Assembly: GCA_025399215.1 (NCBI GenBank)
Contig: MU621294.1
Coordinates: 1-30,630 of the forward strand
Direction: 5' to 3'
Length of the DNA: 30,630 nt
From: Globomyces pollinis-pini
Lineage: Eukaryota > Chytridiomycota > Chytridiomycetes > Rhizophydiales > Globomycetaceae
Part shown: positions 9,089-18,835 of the stretch, piece after piece
How positions within the stretch are numbered: the first letter of the stretch is position 1
Layout of the letters: each line of letters begins with the position of its first letter
Program-made: the position numbers and the translations under genes
Notes under the pieces: model-generated
What the model was told of the DNA's origin: nothing
The model's database searches: none
What the model saw: only the letters and a program-made list of their open reading frames with translations

Positions 9089-10888
9089 TTATTGTTTCTT
9101 GAAAGGGGTAAGAATAATCGAACTGGATTTGGTGCCTTTACTCAACAGTTGGTGGTAATCTGTCTTGATCACTTTTGATGTTGATGGCTTTTCCTTTATA
9201 CTTCCTACTTCTAGAACTAAATTGGATGTAGGGTAAAAATCTCGTTGCACTTCATTAAATTTATGCGATTGGTGTGGATCTTTTCCTATCGTTCGATATG
9301 TTGAATCAGGTTTGATACTAGTACTTTCGTAAGGTTTCTGGTAATATTGATTGGGTGCAACTGAAACGTCAGTGTTGCCTTCAATAGTGGTATTGGTACT
9401 CTTTCTATGAGTCATTGGGGCATTGTTGAAGGTCGAATAAGCATTGCCACTTGAAGAAACATCATTAGTATATGAATGATCATAGTCACTTTGATGTTGA
9501 TAGTATTGATGAGGGGAAATGGTATCAATTACTTTAACATCTTTTTCATCCTTCTTGTGGTTAATCATTGCATCAAGTTCAGCTTCCATTCCAGAAAGTT
9601 CAGCTTTCAAATCAGTTTTACTTGCCAAAATTTCTCTTGCTTTCACTTGATCAAATTTTGTATCCACTGCCTCGACATCTGAAGGCCCTTCAACGATACC
9701 CATAACAGAACAAACCATATTATCCCATTCAGTCTCTTTTGAAACACCACCTTTGTTCAGATTAATCTTCATCTCTTTTGTTCCCTTTGGCAATTGCTCC
9801 ATATTGTCAATTTCCATTGTTGCTTCGTTGGTGCTTTTTATTTTGGTATCTTCCACAGTCGAATTGTTTATAATGCTCAGCTCCACCGTTGGATTGGAAA
9901 CCTCGTTAGTTTCTGTAATAGTATTCCCCAAACTTCTTTGGATTTCTGACCGATTCAAGTTCAAAACTTTTGTTTTTTCTCGAACTGGAGTGGAATAAGA
10001 AGAATTTTGACCTGTAACGATACATTTGGGCAACTCAATTCCTGAAATTTCTGAAACAGCTTCTTCATCATCCACTGATTGTACTTGATCCAACTGCATA
10101 GTTATGCCGGCATCAGTTGAAGGGTCACTTTCTCCCAAATTTGATCCAGATTTATTGGATATATCTACTACTTCATGAGATTGATTTAATTTCAAGTTCA
10201 ATATTTTTGTTTTTTCTCGTACAATTTCTTTTGCAACCTCCACTTCTTTTCTTTCCACAACAATACTATCTACACTTTCACCCGTTGTTCCACTAGATAA
10301 TGGTGCTTTAAACATTTTTTCATCATCAGTCAATTGCAATTTTTTCATGTTCAAGTTTAAAATCTTTGTTTTCTGTTCATTCAAATCTTTTGATTTTTCA
10401 TGATCAATATTCTGACCTTCCAATACATTGTTCTTGTTTGTTTGAGGTTGACTGTCAATCATAATCGGAAGACTATCTACAAACTTGTCATCTTGCGTTG
10501 CAATATCCACAATCTTTGTCTCTTGTGATTGTTCAATGACTGGTACACATACAACTTCATCCGATCCGTTCAATGGTTCTTTTAATGAATCATCATCTTT
10601 TATTTCGTATTGATAAAGTATATCATTGATAAATGAACGACCGGATTTATTGGTGGAGAATTGAGGTTTAGTCTCATTTAACTTGTGATCGTCATTACTT
10701 TCTATACTGGTATGATTAGTTGAAGTATCCAAATGGTTATTGTTTTTGAAATCTTCAATTGAGTCGGTTTTTTGTATTGGTTTTTTCAAATTCAATTCAA
10801 ATGATTTGAGTTTGTTGTACTTTTTGTACCCCACTTTCCGAGCATCCAAATCATTCACGTCAATCGTAGTGTGGTTTTGTTTGTCCAT
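9089..10888 (-). CDS. Soluble, tail-only relative with KTKILNLN repeats (array member 9)
   Basis: An uninterrupted ORF of 599 residues from ATG 10888; the frame is open further upstream but only from TTG. It has no signal peptide and no membrane helix. Composition is hydrophilic and rich in Asn, Ser, Thr, Glu, Asp and Lys, so mostly disordered. The segment KTK(I/V)LNL occurs three times, at about residues 173, 226 and 305; the last two are preceded by VRE. Weaker versions are SFELNLKK near 29 and EMKINLNK. The C-terminal part has QYYQ-containing segments and ends GTKSSSIILTPF, similar to QYYQKEP and GNKSNLVILKMP near the end of the upstream gene. I infer a cytosolic partner or a derivative of that gene's tail. 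Only 114 nt separate the two genes. Confidence 0.7.
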   Translation of the reverse strand: MDKQNHTTIDVNDLDARKVGYKKYNKLKSFELNLKKPIQKTDSIEDFKNNNHLDTSTNHTSIESNDDHKLNETKPQFSTNKSGRSFINDILYQYEIKDDDSLKEPLNGSDEVVCVPVIEQSQETKIVDIATQDDKFVDSLPIMIDSQPQTNKNNVLEGQNIDHEKSKDLNEQKTKILNLNMKKLQLTDDEKMFKAPLSSGTTGESVDSIVVERKEVEVAKEIVREKTKILNLKLNQSHEVVDISNKSGSNLGESDPSTDAGITMQLDQVQSVDDEEAVSEISGIELPKCIVTGQNSSYSTPVREKTKVLNLNRSEIQRSLGNTITETNEVSNPTVELSIINNSTVEDTKIKSTNEATMEIDNMEQLPKGTKEMKINLNKGGVSKETEWDNMVCSVMGIVEGPSDVEAVDTKFDQVKAREILASKTDLKAELSGMEAELDAMINHKKDEKDVKVIDTISPHQYYQHQSDYDHSYTNDVSSSGNAYSTFNNAPMTHRKSTNTTIEGNTDVSVAPNQYYQKPYESTSIKPDSTYRTIGKDPHQSHKFNEVQRDFYPTSNLVLEVGSIKEKPSTSKVIKTDYHQLLSKGTKSSSIILTPFKKQ

Positions 10889-11002
10889 AAAGATAGAAAA
10901 TAATGTATCCAAAAAAAAGGAGGCACTTTCCCTTTTCTGATGGTCGTACAAAGAACGAATGTAGGGAGTAAAAATATCATTTATTGGAAAAGATTAACAA
11001 GA

Positions 11003-12929
11003 CTATTCTTTTGGAGTATTCTGCCTATTAGGCATCTTCAAGATCACTAGATTGCTCTTGTTACCACGCTCCAACATCCCAGTGAATCTATTGACACCTG
11101 AAGTTGGACGTGCATTAAAACTGTTGAACGTCCCTATGGAAGTAGTGAATCCAGGCTGTCGTGAATTATTCGCAAAATTTCCATTTTCATAGTATCCTTG
11201 TTGGTTTTGTAATGGTGGCATCGAATTCTGTTGTGGTGTGTTATACTCACCAGCTAGATTTGCATTGTAATTAACTTGCTCGTTGCGATGAACTCGAACA
11301 TATGGTTGGTTATTTCGAGCATTGGCCGCTGGTCGATAAGCATATGGAGAATCCTCTTCATCCATATAGTTATTATTCTCCATGCCATTTTGATTGACTT
11401 CAGCAACTGGGTTGGGTTCCTTTTGATAATATTGAGTGGGTGGGACTTGATATGTTTGAGAAGGTCTTTTATTTTCTGCCGATCGAGTTCTTGGAATTCG
11501 ATTAGATTGGTCAACGGAATTGACTTGGTTTGGTACCAATGAGTCTCTTTGATTTGGTAATCTATAATCGTTTTGATTTACCACAGTAGTAGGCGCCGGA
11601 TTCATAGGAGGTGACATACTGGAATTGGACTTTGGATATTTGAAAGAACTGGCTATTACAGAATTCATCAAAGGACTATCCATTATTTTAGAGTGTACTC
11701 TGAAATCATCCAAATTGATGGCAGGAAGTTTTGGTGCTATATTTTCAACTACACCATACTCACTTCTGCCTTCATTCACATTGAATTCATTACTCTGTAA
11801 ACTTGGCTGACCTATCAGACTATTTTCTCGCTCATTGGATGGTTCAGGATAGTAAACATTCAAATTTGAGCTGTCTAAATCTGGAGTTTGTACTAAAGGA
11901 ATCACATTATCAGGCTGTGTGGTATCCATCACTATCAAATTTCGAGTATTGGTTCCGGTATTGTGGTTTTGCATGTTATTCAATCTCACTTGACTATTGG
12001 CTACACTACTAACTTGAGAAACCGAGTCATGTGGACTAATGGCACAATTTTCATCCGGCAAATCCATCGTTACCTCCGACTTACCATCTAAAGTCGCCGT
12101 TTTTTGTTGGTGATTTGAATTGATTGATTTGATTCCAGTGACTGATGATGAATTATCCAGTTCTTTGACTGATGTAGTTGGGTTTTCAGATTTTGTTGAT
12201 GGTGATTGAACAGTCACATCTACCATTTCTGGGGTAGGAGAAGTTTTCAGATGAATATCAAAGGCTTTCTCTGACGTCAATCTGGACGATTCTTGAGTTC
12301 CAACGTTTGCATAACCATAAACAATCGAATTTGGAGAATGAAAAGCATCTAAATCAGGCGTAGGTATTTTAATTGAACGACCTATTGAAGAATTTTCAGG
12401 TTGTGGGATTGGCAAAGAAACATCCGAATATTGAACAGAAGCTGTCCTCATTTTCTCCTGATGATTTTTCAAACGTAGAACAGTCACAACTGGTAAGGTT
12501 TGATAGATCATTTCAGTTACATCACTGTGGTTTGTAGGGTAAGAGTTTGCTTTTGATGAAGGTCTCTCTGGAGGAAATGATAGTGATCTTAAGTTGAAAT
12601 TTCTACTATTTTCATTTGAAAAAGAATAGTTTGCAGATAATATATCGTTAAATTCATGACCTTTTAAATTTGTCCTTCTATCAGTTGCATACTAGAAATT
12701 TAATGAACGAAATGGATACTTGTATAGCCAAGAAACGAATGATACCCGTGATTAGAACACTAAAGAAAACAGCGGATACAATGAATAATATAATGAGCAT
12801 TCCTTCTGAATTATTAGAAGCCATGACATTTTCAGCTACTATTAGAGTAGTTTTTGGATCATTTTGAATAGTAGGATTTTGTGCCCAAACCAACGTTAAA
12901 ATCAACGTTAAGAAAGGGAATGTGGACAT
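11003..12929 (-). CDS. Signal peptide, short ectodomain, helix and very long disordered tail (array member 10)
   Basis: Exons 12929-12720 and 12691-11003 (28-nt phase-0 intron, 12719-12692) give 632 residues. Exon 1 (70 residues) has a signal peptide ending VWAQ at about residue 17, a short ectodomain of about 25 residues with little Ser/Thr, and a helix at about 44-66 ending FLAIQ at the donor. Exon 2 encodes 562 residues, rich in Asn, Ser, Pro, Gln and Tyr, without a recognisable domain. The C-terminal region has TQYYQKEP, YYENG and ends GNKSNLVILKMP, resembling the end of the neighbouring tail-only gene. Of all members this one has the most lopsided ratio of cytoplasmic to outside mass, pointing to a scaffold-like tail (inference). 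Confidence 0.72.
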
Positions 12930-13045
12930 TTGATAAAGAAATTTAAAACAAATTTCAAGTGGCTGTTAAGTTGTGATCCTTAAACAAAAAGAAAAAAAAA
13001 TAAGGAAAAAATAAACTATTTTCGAATCTCTTGTTTTTATTGAAT

Positions 13046-14652
13046 TTAACGATCAATTTCACCTTCATTTTAATATAAAATTTAAATTTACCAAATACAA
13101 CATCACATGTACCAATAATGGCCACTACATCTGCCAATAAATGTCCTTTCGAAATATACTCTAATGCTGCCAAATGGAAAAATCCTGGTGCTCGGATTTT
13201 ACATCGGTATGGTCGAGATGATCCATCAGATACTAGATAAACTCCAAATTCTCCCTTGGGTGCTTCAATAGCTGTATATGTCTAATAATATTAGTAAAAA
13301 AAAAATTTAATGGGTAATATAATAGTATAATAAGTAAAGATGAAAAACTTACTTCACCAGGAGGTACAGAGTATCCTTCAGAATACAATTTGAAATGATG
13401 AATCAAAGATTCCATAGATTCTTTCATATCAGCACGTCTTGGGGGACTGATTTTAGCATCTTCGACACGCACAGGACCAGGTGGCATTTTCTCTAAACAT
13501 TGTGCAATAATACGAAGACTCTGTCTCATTTCTTCGACACGACACAAGTAACGATCATAAGAATCACCTAGGTTTTAACAATACTTTCAATACCTCTGGT
13601 ACCGATAGGCACATCGAATTCCATATCAGCATAGGCATCATAAGGTTGTTCTTTTCTCAAATCCCAATTGATACCACTACCACGCAACATGACACCAGAA
13701 AATGAACGATTCATAGCTTCACGTGCATCAACCACACCAACGCCGATTAAACGATCCTTCCAAATTCTACCGTTCGATAGAGCCTCTTCCATCTCATCTA
13801 CACGAGCTGAAAATTGAACAGCCCAAATATGAATATCTTCCAGTAATCCAATAGGGATATCCAAAGAAACACCACCAGGTCTGACATAGGCAGCATGCAT
13901 ACGAGCACCAGATACACGCTCATAGAATTCCATCAACTTTTCACGTTCTTCAAACATCCTGATTGTTATTTAAAATTCTGAATACCATAAGAAAGGAGTT
14001 AAAGCACCAACATCAAGAGCATGGGTAGTAGTAGCCATGATATGATTCAAAATTCTGGTAATTTCAGCAAATAGAGTTCTGATATATTTAGCTCTTGGTG
14101 GGATATCAATGTTTAATAATTTCTCGACAGCAAGTGAATATGCTTGTTCATTACACATCATCGATACTAGAAATTATATAATAGTATCATTACCGTAATC
14201 TAGACGATCGAAATATGGCAAAGCTTGAAGGTAAGTTTTATATTCAATCAATTTTTCTGTTCCACGATGCAAAAGACCAATGTGAGGGTCAGCACGTACA
14301 ACAATTTCACCCTTTAACTCCAATAGTAATCGTAACACACCGTGAGCGGCTGGATGTTGAGGACCAAAATTTAAAGTATAAGTTTCCAAAGTTGAATCTT
14401 CTCCTTCATACACCGGTACCTCTAAAAAGGGATCAAACGATAGCAAGTAATACCAACTTTAGCAGTACTTTGCCTAGTTTTTGGAGGAACAAACCATTTT
14501 GTAGTCAAACCCAACGTTTCTGGATGCATAGACTGAATTCTCGTTGATTTCACTTGAGATTAGTTTTCAGATGAGTTACTTCGCAATTGAGAAGCGAAAG
14601 CATTAGAATTTCTTTGATTTGCCAATGACTTTCGAAGTAATCGAGAGAACAT
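13046..14652 (-). CDS. NDUFS2: Mitochondrial NADH:ubiquinone oxidoreductase 49-kDa subunit
   Basis: Core subunit of respiratory complex I (bacterial NuoD), which helps form the quinone pocket on the matrix side. Eight exons: 14652-14580, 14552-14454, 14421-14194, 14166-13986, 13958-13594, 13567-13353, 13281-13092 and 13062-13046; introns are 27, 32, 27, 27, 26, 71 and 29 nt. The product is 455 residues, the usual size. The N-terminus is basic and Ser/Asn-rich, as for a mitochondrial presequence. Signatures include [38 protein letters not shown] and [15 protein letters not shown]; the His of HPAAH and the Tyr of LDY are the family's quinone-site residues. The last exon is only 17 nt and supplies the ending EIDR. 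Its presence means complex I is retained. Confidence 0.97.
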
Positions 14653-14708
14653 GGTCAACAAAAAAAAGGGAAAAACTTGACGAACAAGATAGTCAATAAC
14701 TAACAAAG
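14653..14708. promoter_or_regulatory. Very short bidirectional promoter, NDUFS2 / PPIL2
   Basis: Only 56 nt separate the two divergent start codons (ATG 14652 minus, ATG 14709 plus). The core is an A-rich tract (about 14660-14675). Both 5' UTRs and any upstream promoter elements must fit here or overlap the opposite gene. No specific motif can be assigned by eye. Confidence 0.6.
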
Positions 14709-16445
14709 ATGGGCAAAAAGACTGATAAAATGTATATGGTAATAGAGATTTATAAAGTGGTTTTTAATGCCTGTATTGTAGACTGCCTCGGAATGGGAAA
14801 ATGAATTTGGTGGTATATTAATGGTGAAATAATCATTAGGTGCCAAGAAGAAGAAGATCAATTCAGAGTATAAACCATTGCCATTTAGTTGCTGTGCTCT
14901 AACAATGGTTCCATTCGAACATCCAGGTACCTGAAATGGTTCCTCATTTTTAGTGTGTACAACTGAAGGAATGGTATTTGACTTATTGGCTATTGTACCT
15001 TGGCTTAAAAAGCATGGCACTAATCCAGTGACGGGGTTAAAATTAGACCCAAAATCTTTAATCAAAATGCATTGGGATAAAAACTCAAATGGGGAATACC
15101 AGTGCCCAATCACTTTTAAGATCTTTAGCAACCATACACATATAGTATGTATTAAAACGACTGGAAATGTATATTGTATGGATGCTGTTGAAAAATTGAA
15201 TATTAAAACAAAATATTTTAAAGATCTGTTGACTGATGAACCTTTTACCAGAAAAGATATTATCCATATTCAAGATCCTCATAATCTATCCAATCGAAAT
15301 ATGCTTGAATTTGATTATATAAAGCAAGGAATTCAAGTGAAAGATAAAGCTGTAGTTATTCAGGAGAGTTTACCAGAAAACAATATAAATCAATCAGGAA
15401 CAACTGGAAGAATATTGGCAGAAATGGCACAGAAAAAGGCTGATGCCAAAGAAAAAGATGAATTAGCAAAGGAAAAGAAACCAAAGGATATCACACCATC
15501 ATTTGTTGAGAAGACTGAAAAGGCTTACAATGCTGCGCATTATTCTAATGGTTTACAAGCTTATTCACTGACATCCATGTCGTTTACCCCATCTACTAAA
15601 CTTCAACCTGCCATAATATCCGATGAAGATTATATGTTTACCAATGTGAAAGAGAATGGACATATACAAATTAAAACTAATGTAGGAGAAATGAATTTTG
15701 AGCTATATTGTAAAGAAGCTCCTCGTACATGTTATAATATGATTCAACTTGCAAAACAAGGTTTGAAACTATTATCTTGACCAATATATAGGATATTATG
15801 ATAACACCACATTTCATCGGTCTATTAGAAACTTTATGTTGCAAGGTTTTTACAATATTATTAAGTTTTAGGTGGAGATCCAACAGGGACAGGTGCTGGT
15901 GGTAAATCATATTGGGGTACACCATTTGTTGATGAATTCCACCCACAATTAAAGCATATTGGACGTGGAATGTTGTCCATGGCAAATCGTGGTCGAAACA
16001 CCAATACTTCTCAATTCTTTATCACTTATGCGAGTTGTCCTCATTTAAACAATAAGCATTCATTATTTGGTAAATTAGTTGGAGGAATGGATGTTTTGGA
16101 TCAGATCGAAGGTGTAGGAACTACCAAGGCTGATACTCCTTTGGTCAAGATTGAAATCATCACCATTAAAGTGTTCACCGATCCATTTGAATTGCTAATG
16201 ACAAAAGACATTAGAGTTGAACAAGAGAAGGCAAACAAGAAAGCATTGGTACCAGATTATATACTAATTCAATGTAGAAAGAGAAAAAAATAAAACTCAT
16301 GCAGTTATCGCAAGGAACTGTTAAAGCGGAAGATGAAATCGGTAAGTATTTACCAAAGAAAAGGCCGGTAGATGAAGAATCTGTTGTTGTACCTCGAAAA
16401 GCCCCCACCAAATCTAAAGGATTTGGAAATTTTGATAGTTGGTGA
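14709..16445 (+). CDS. PPIL2: U-box and cyclophilin-type peptidyl-prolyl isomerase (PPIL2/CYC4 type)
   Basis: Nuclear spliceosome-associated protein with a U-box (ubiquitin ligase fold) and a cyclophilin domain. Seven exons: 14709-14738, 14782-14812, 14840-14926, 14954-15760, 15792-15845, 15872-16248 and 16278-16445; introns are 43, 27, 27, 31, 26 and 29 nt. The product is 517 residues (human about 520). It begins MGKKTDKMYMTASEW, then a U-box-like region (about 40-110, with VFDLLAIVPWLKKHGTNP), a charged linker, and a cyclophilin domain (about 284-440) with TTFHRSIRNFMLQGGDPTGTG and GMLSMANRGRNTNTSQFFIT. The Trp that binds cyclosporin in CypA is replaced (CPHLNNKH). The C-terminus KGFGNFDSW is the family signature. 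Head-to-head with NDUFS2. Confidence 0.96.
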
Positions 16446-16490
16446 AGACAAGAATTTCAAACCCATTTTTAATAATATGATTATATTAGC

Positions 16491-16778
16491 TTAATTCCAT
16501 TTTGAACCGGTTGATTTTTTTGATTTCTGTTTTACGACATTGATAGGATTCCCATCAGGTTTTGATAATTCCAAAGAAGAGATATCATTTTTAACATACC
16601 ATTCCAAGTTAGCTAAACATTGTTTAATTTGATGTAAATGAGAAGGGTCAAGTAGATCACCAGGAAACTCTGACAAATGTTCGATTGTTTCTTGTTCCGT
16701 TAATTGTTTTTTTGAGTTTATTTTTATAAATAATGGAATTGTTTCTGGTTTAACGAATCCTAAATTGTAAGTTGCCAT
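16491..16778 (-). CDS. Conserved-looking small protein, unidentified
   Basis: A 95-residue ORF from ATG 16778 (the frame is open two codons upstream, but from TTG). It has no membrane helix or signal peptide. The body looks globular and mostly helical, with ETIPLFIKINSKKQLTEQE, a PGDLLDPSHLHQIKQC segment and NLEWYVK, and ends with a Lys/Ser-rich tail, SKKSTGSKWN. Non-random composition and a position convergent to PPIL2 (45 nt between stops) and divergent from ALADIN make it credible. I do not recognise the family. Confidence 0.6.
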   Translation of the reverse strand: MATYNLGFVKPETIPLFIKINSKKQLTEQETIEHLSEFPGDLLDPSHLHQIKQCLANLEWYVKNDISSLELSKPDGNPINVVKQKSKKSTGSKWN

Positions 16779-16960
16779 TTTCAATTCAATTCAATTTAAA
16801 AAAAAAAAAAAATTAAAATCCAATGGATTTCAGTCCATTAAAAAATTAGGACATTCAAAATTGATAAAGTGTTTGAAGATTCTTTTATAGTTTTCAAATT
16901 CATGAACTTTTGTATATATTTTTGTAGGTTTTGGTTCCTGATGGAATTTCTTCTCTTTTT
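16779..16960. promoter_or_regulatory. Divergent promoter region between the 95-residue gene and ALADIN
   Basis: This 182-nt region includes a 17-nt A run (about 16797-16813). A GTAG acceptor-like site at 16924-16927 directly precedes an open frame continuous with the ALADIN start, so a 5' UTR intron or a small upstream coding exon is possible. I found no upstream exon with a convincing donor. Confidence 0.4.
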
Positions 16961-18453
16961 ATGACAAAACCACAAACTGTTTCGTTACATGAAAAGAATG
17001 GTGTAATCGATCAAGCAAGTTCTTCCGATTTATCTTCAAAATCAGTTTATCATACTCCTTTATGTATCCCAGTTCAATTACCAAAAGATACTTCATTAGA
17101 TCAACCATTAGGAACTCTTCATAAACAATCTTCCGATGCATTATCTTTATTTTGGAACTCATTTCAACAAGAGAAAAAGGTCGTTCGTGATATTCAGATG
17201 GGTGTTAACTGCCTTCGTTGGCATCCTTTCAAATCTGTTCTGGCTATTGAACATTCAGGAAATGCAATCTTTTTATATTCCTTATCAAACAAATGTATTA
17301 CATATCTCCCATTAAAAATTAGCTTGGTTTCCTTCATCACCATCTGGATTGACTCATGCTTCTCAAAAGAATATTTCAGACATTGCTTGGCATCCCTTTG
17401 CTGCATCAACATTGGCTGTTGCAACTTCAAATGGAATATGCTTATGGAGACTAGTTCATACCACTGGTGTCGCTAATTACAGTAATACTGATTTTCACAT
17501 CTGAACTTTTTATTCCACCATTTCAATCACATTGGAAATATTAATTCTTTTCAGATTCCTCATTTAATGACACGAACCCACTATATCCTAATGATCCTAA
17601 TCATCAACCACAAGCCTGGATGCAACACCTTACATTACCTAATTACAATGATGTATCAACCGTTCAATGGTCTCCAGATGGACAATTCTTAATTGCTGGT
17701 TATTATAACCGACCATGTTTGGTAGTGTGGGATGTGTGTGAATTGACTCCAACAATTTTATCCCGAGGACCGGCTTGTGGTACTGAAAAGTTGGTGTTTA
17801 GTCCTAATGGATCATGGCTGATACAGATTTTAAAGTAATTGATGATTAAATTTTTACTGATTTTTTAGAGGAGGGGGATTTTTGATTTGGGAAACCATCT
17901 ATTGGGATATGAAAAGACTTGATACCTCTACTGAAGTCAATGTATATGCTTATTATATCTTAAAATATATAGAGTTTGATTTGGATAAATGATTCAAAGA
18001 CATTCCTGTTTTCAATGAATGGATCGTCCAAGATTCATTTACTTCAAATGAAGGCAGACGCACCTAATTTAGAAACTATTGTTTCACCCAGCTTAATTTT
18101 ACCGGAAATAGATCTACTTACGTCAAATAAGTTCAAGTATGTGATATAGTATTTAATGAAGTAGCGCAAATCCGATCAAATCGATGGTGATGGATAAGAC
18201 TGGACGAAGATTGGCTATTACTTTTGATAAAAAAACATCAGTTGGATTGTATGATGTTCAAATGTTACCATTACCTGTTTTTAATTCCATGTAAGAGATA
18301 TATAGTTAATACTTTAGTGGTTGGATTTATGGACCGATTGCATCCAATTCACATCCTAAAGTTCAGTTTGCAAATCAATTTGATGATGGAGCATTATTAT
18401 CAGTCCGATGGGATGAACAAGTTATTGGATTTGTTCCATGTTACTATCATTAA
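16961..18453 (+). CDS. AAAS: ALADIN-like WD40 nucleoporin
   Basis: A WD-repeat protein of the nuclear pore. Seven exons: 16961-17294, 17323-17481, 17555-17834, 17869-17941, 17973-18136, 18165-18290 and 18318-18453; introns are 28, 73, 34, 31, 28 and 27 nt. Total 423 residues. WD-like segments include VNCLRWHPFKSVLAI, ISDIAWHPFAASTLAVAT with ICLWRL, VSTVQWSPDGQFLIAG with LVVWDV, LVFSPNGSWLI with GFLIWET, and SMVMDKTGRRLAITF. The end, GALLSVRWDEQVIGFVPCY, matches the characteristic last ALADIN repeat. ATG 16961 gives KPQTVSLHEKNG, like the N-terminal strand of the family; more 5' coding sequence is possible. ALADIN is missing from budding and fission yeast, which informs lineage. Confidence 0.88.
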
Positions 18454-18835
18454 CATTCTATAAAATAAAACTGTTATTTAAAAAATCATGAATGAATACT
18501 AAAATGGATTCAGAATTCAAGTTCTCAACATAACAGGAAAGTGTGAAAATCCCTTCAGCCAGGGATAACTGAATATAAAATAATTCATCATCATCCAGAT
18601 TCGAAATGGTGACACACAGAATTCTGTTGCCCATTCTCCCAAAATGAATCAAAAAATGTTTCGAAATTCAGTATAATAATAGCACATACAGTTCAATGAA
18701 ATGTGTTCAGCATTAGTGTACTTGGACTAAGAATCCCGCCATTTGGATCATCGTGTATCTCTTTCATTCTGTCATTTTGAAATGGATACCTTCTGTCTTT
18801 ATTGTGTCGATTTCTTTCTTTTTTTTTAGGTACAA
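18454..18835. other. Spacer between ALADIN and the TIM-barrel gene
   Basis: Two minus-strand open stretches (18458-18652 and 18693-18899) show no recognisable features, and the second overlaps the next gene. A long pyrimidine tract with TTTTTTTTTAG (about 18820-18829) sits just before ATG 18836 and could be the acceptor of a 5' UTR intron. Otherwise I see nothing. Confidence 0.35.

Noticed and set aside
18458..18652. 64-codon minus-strand ORF downstream of ALADIN
   Set aside because: No ATG context, homology or splice partner that I can see; likely chance.
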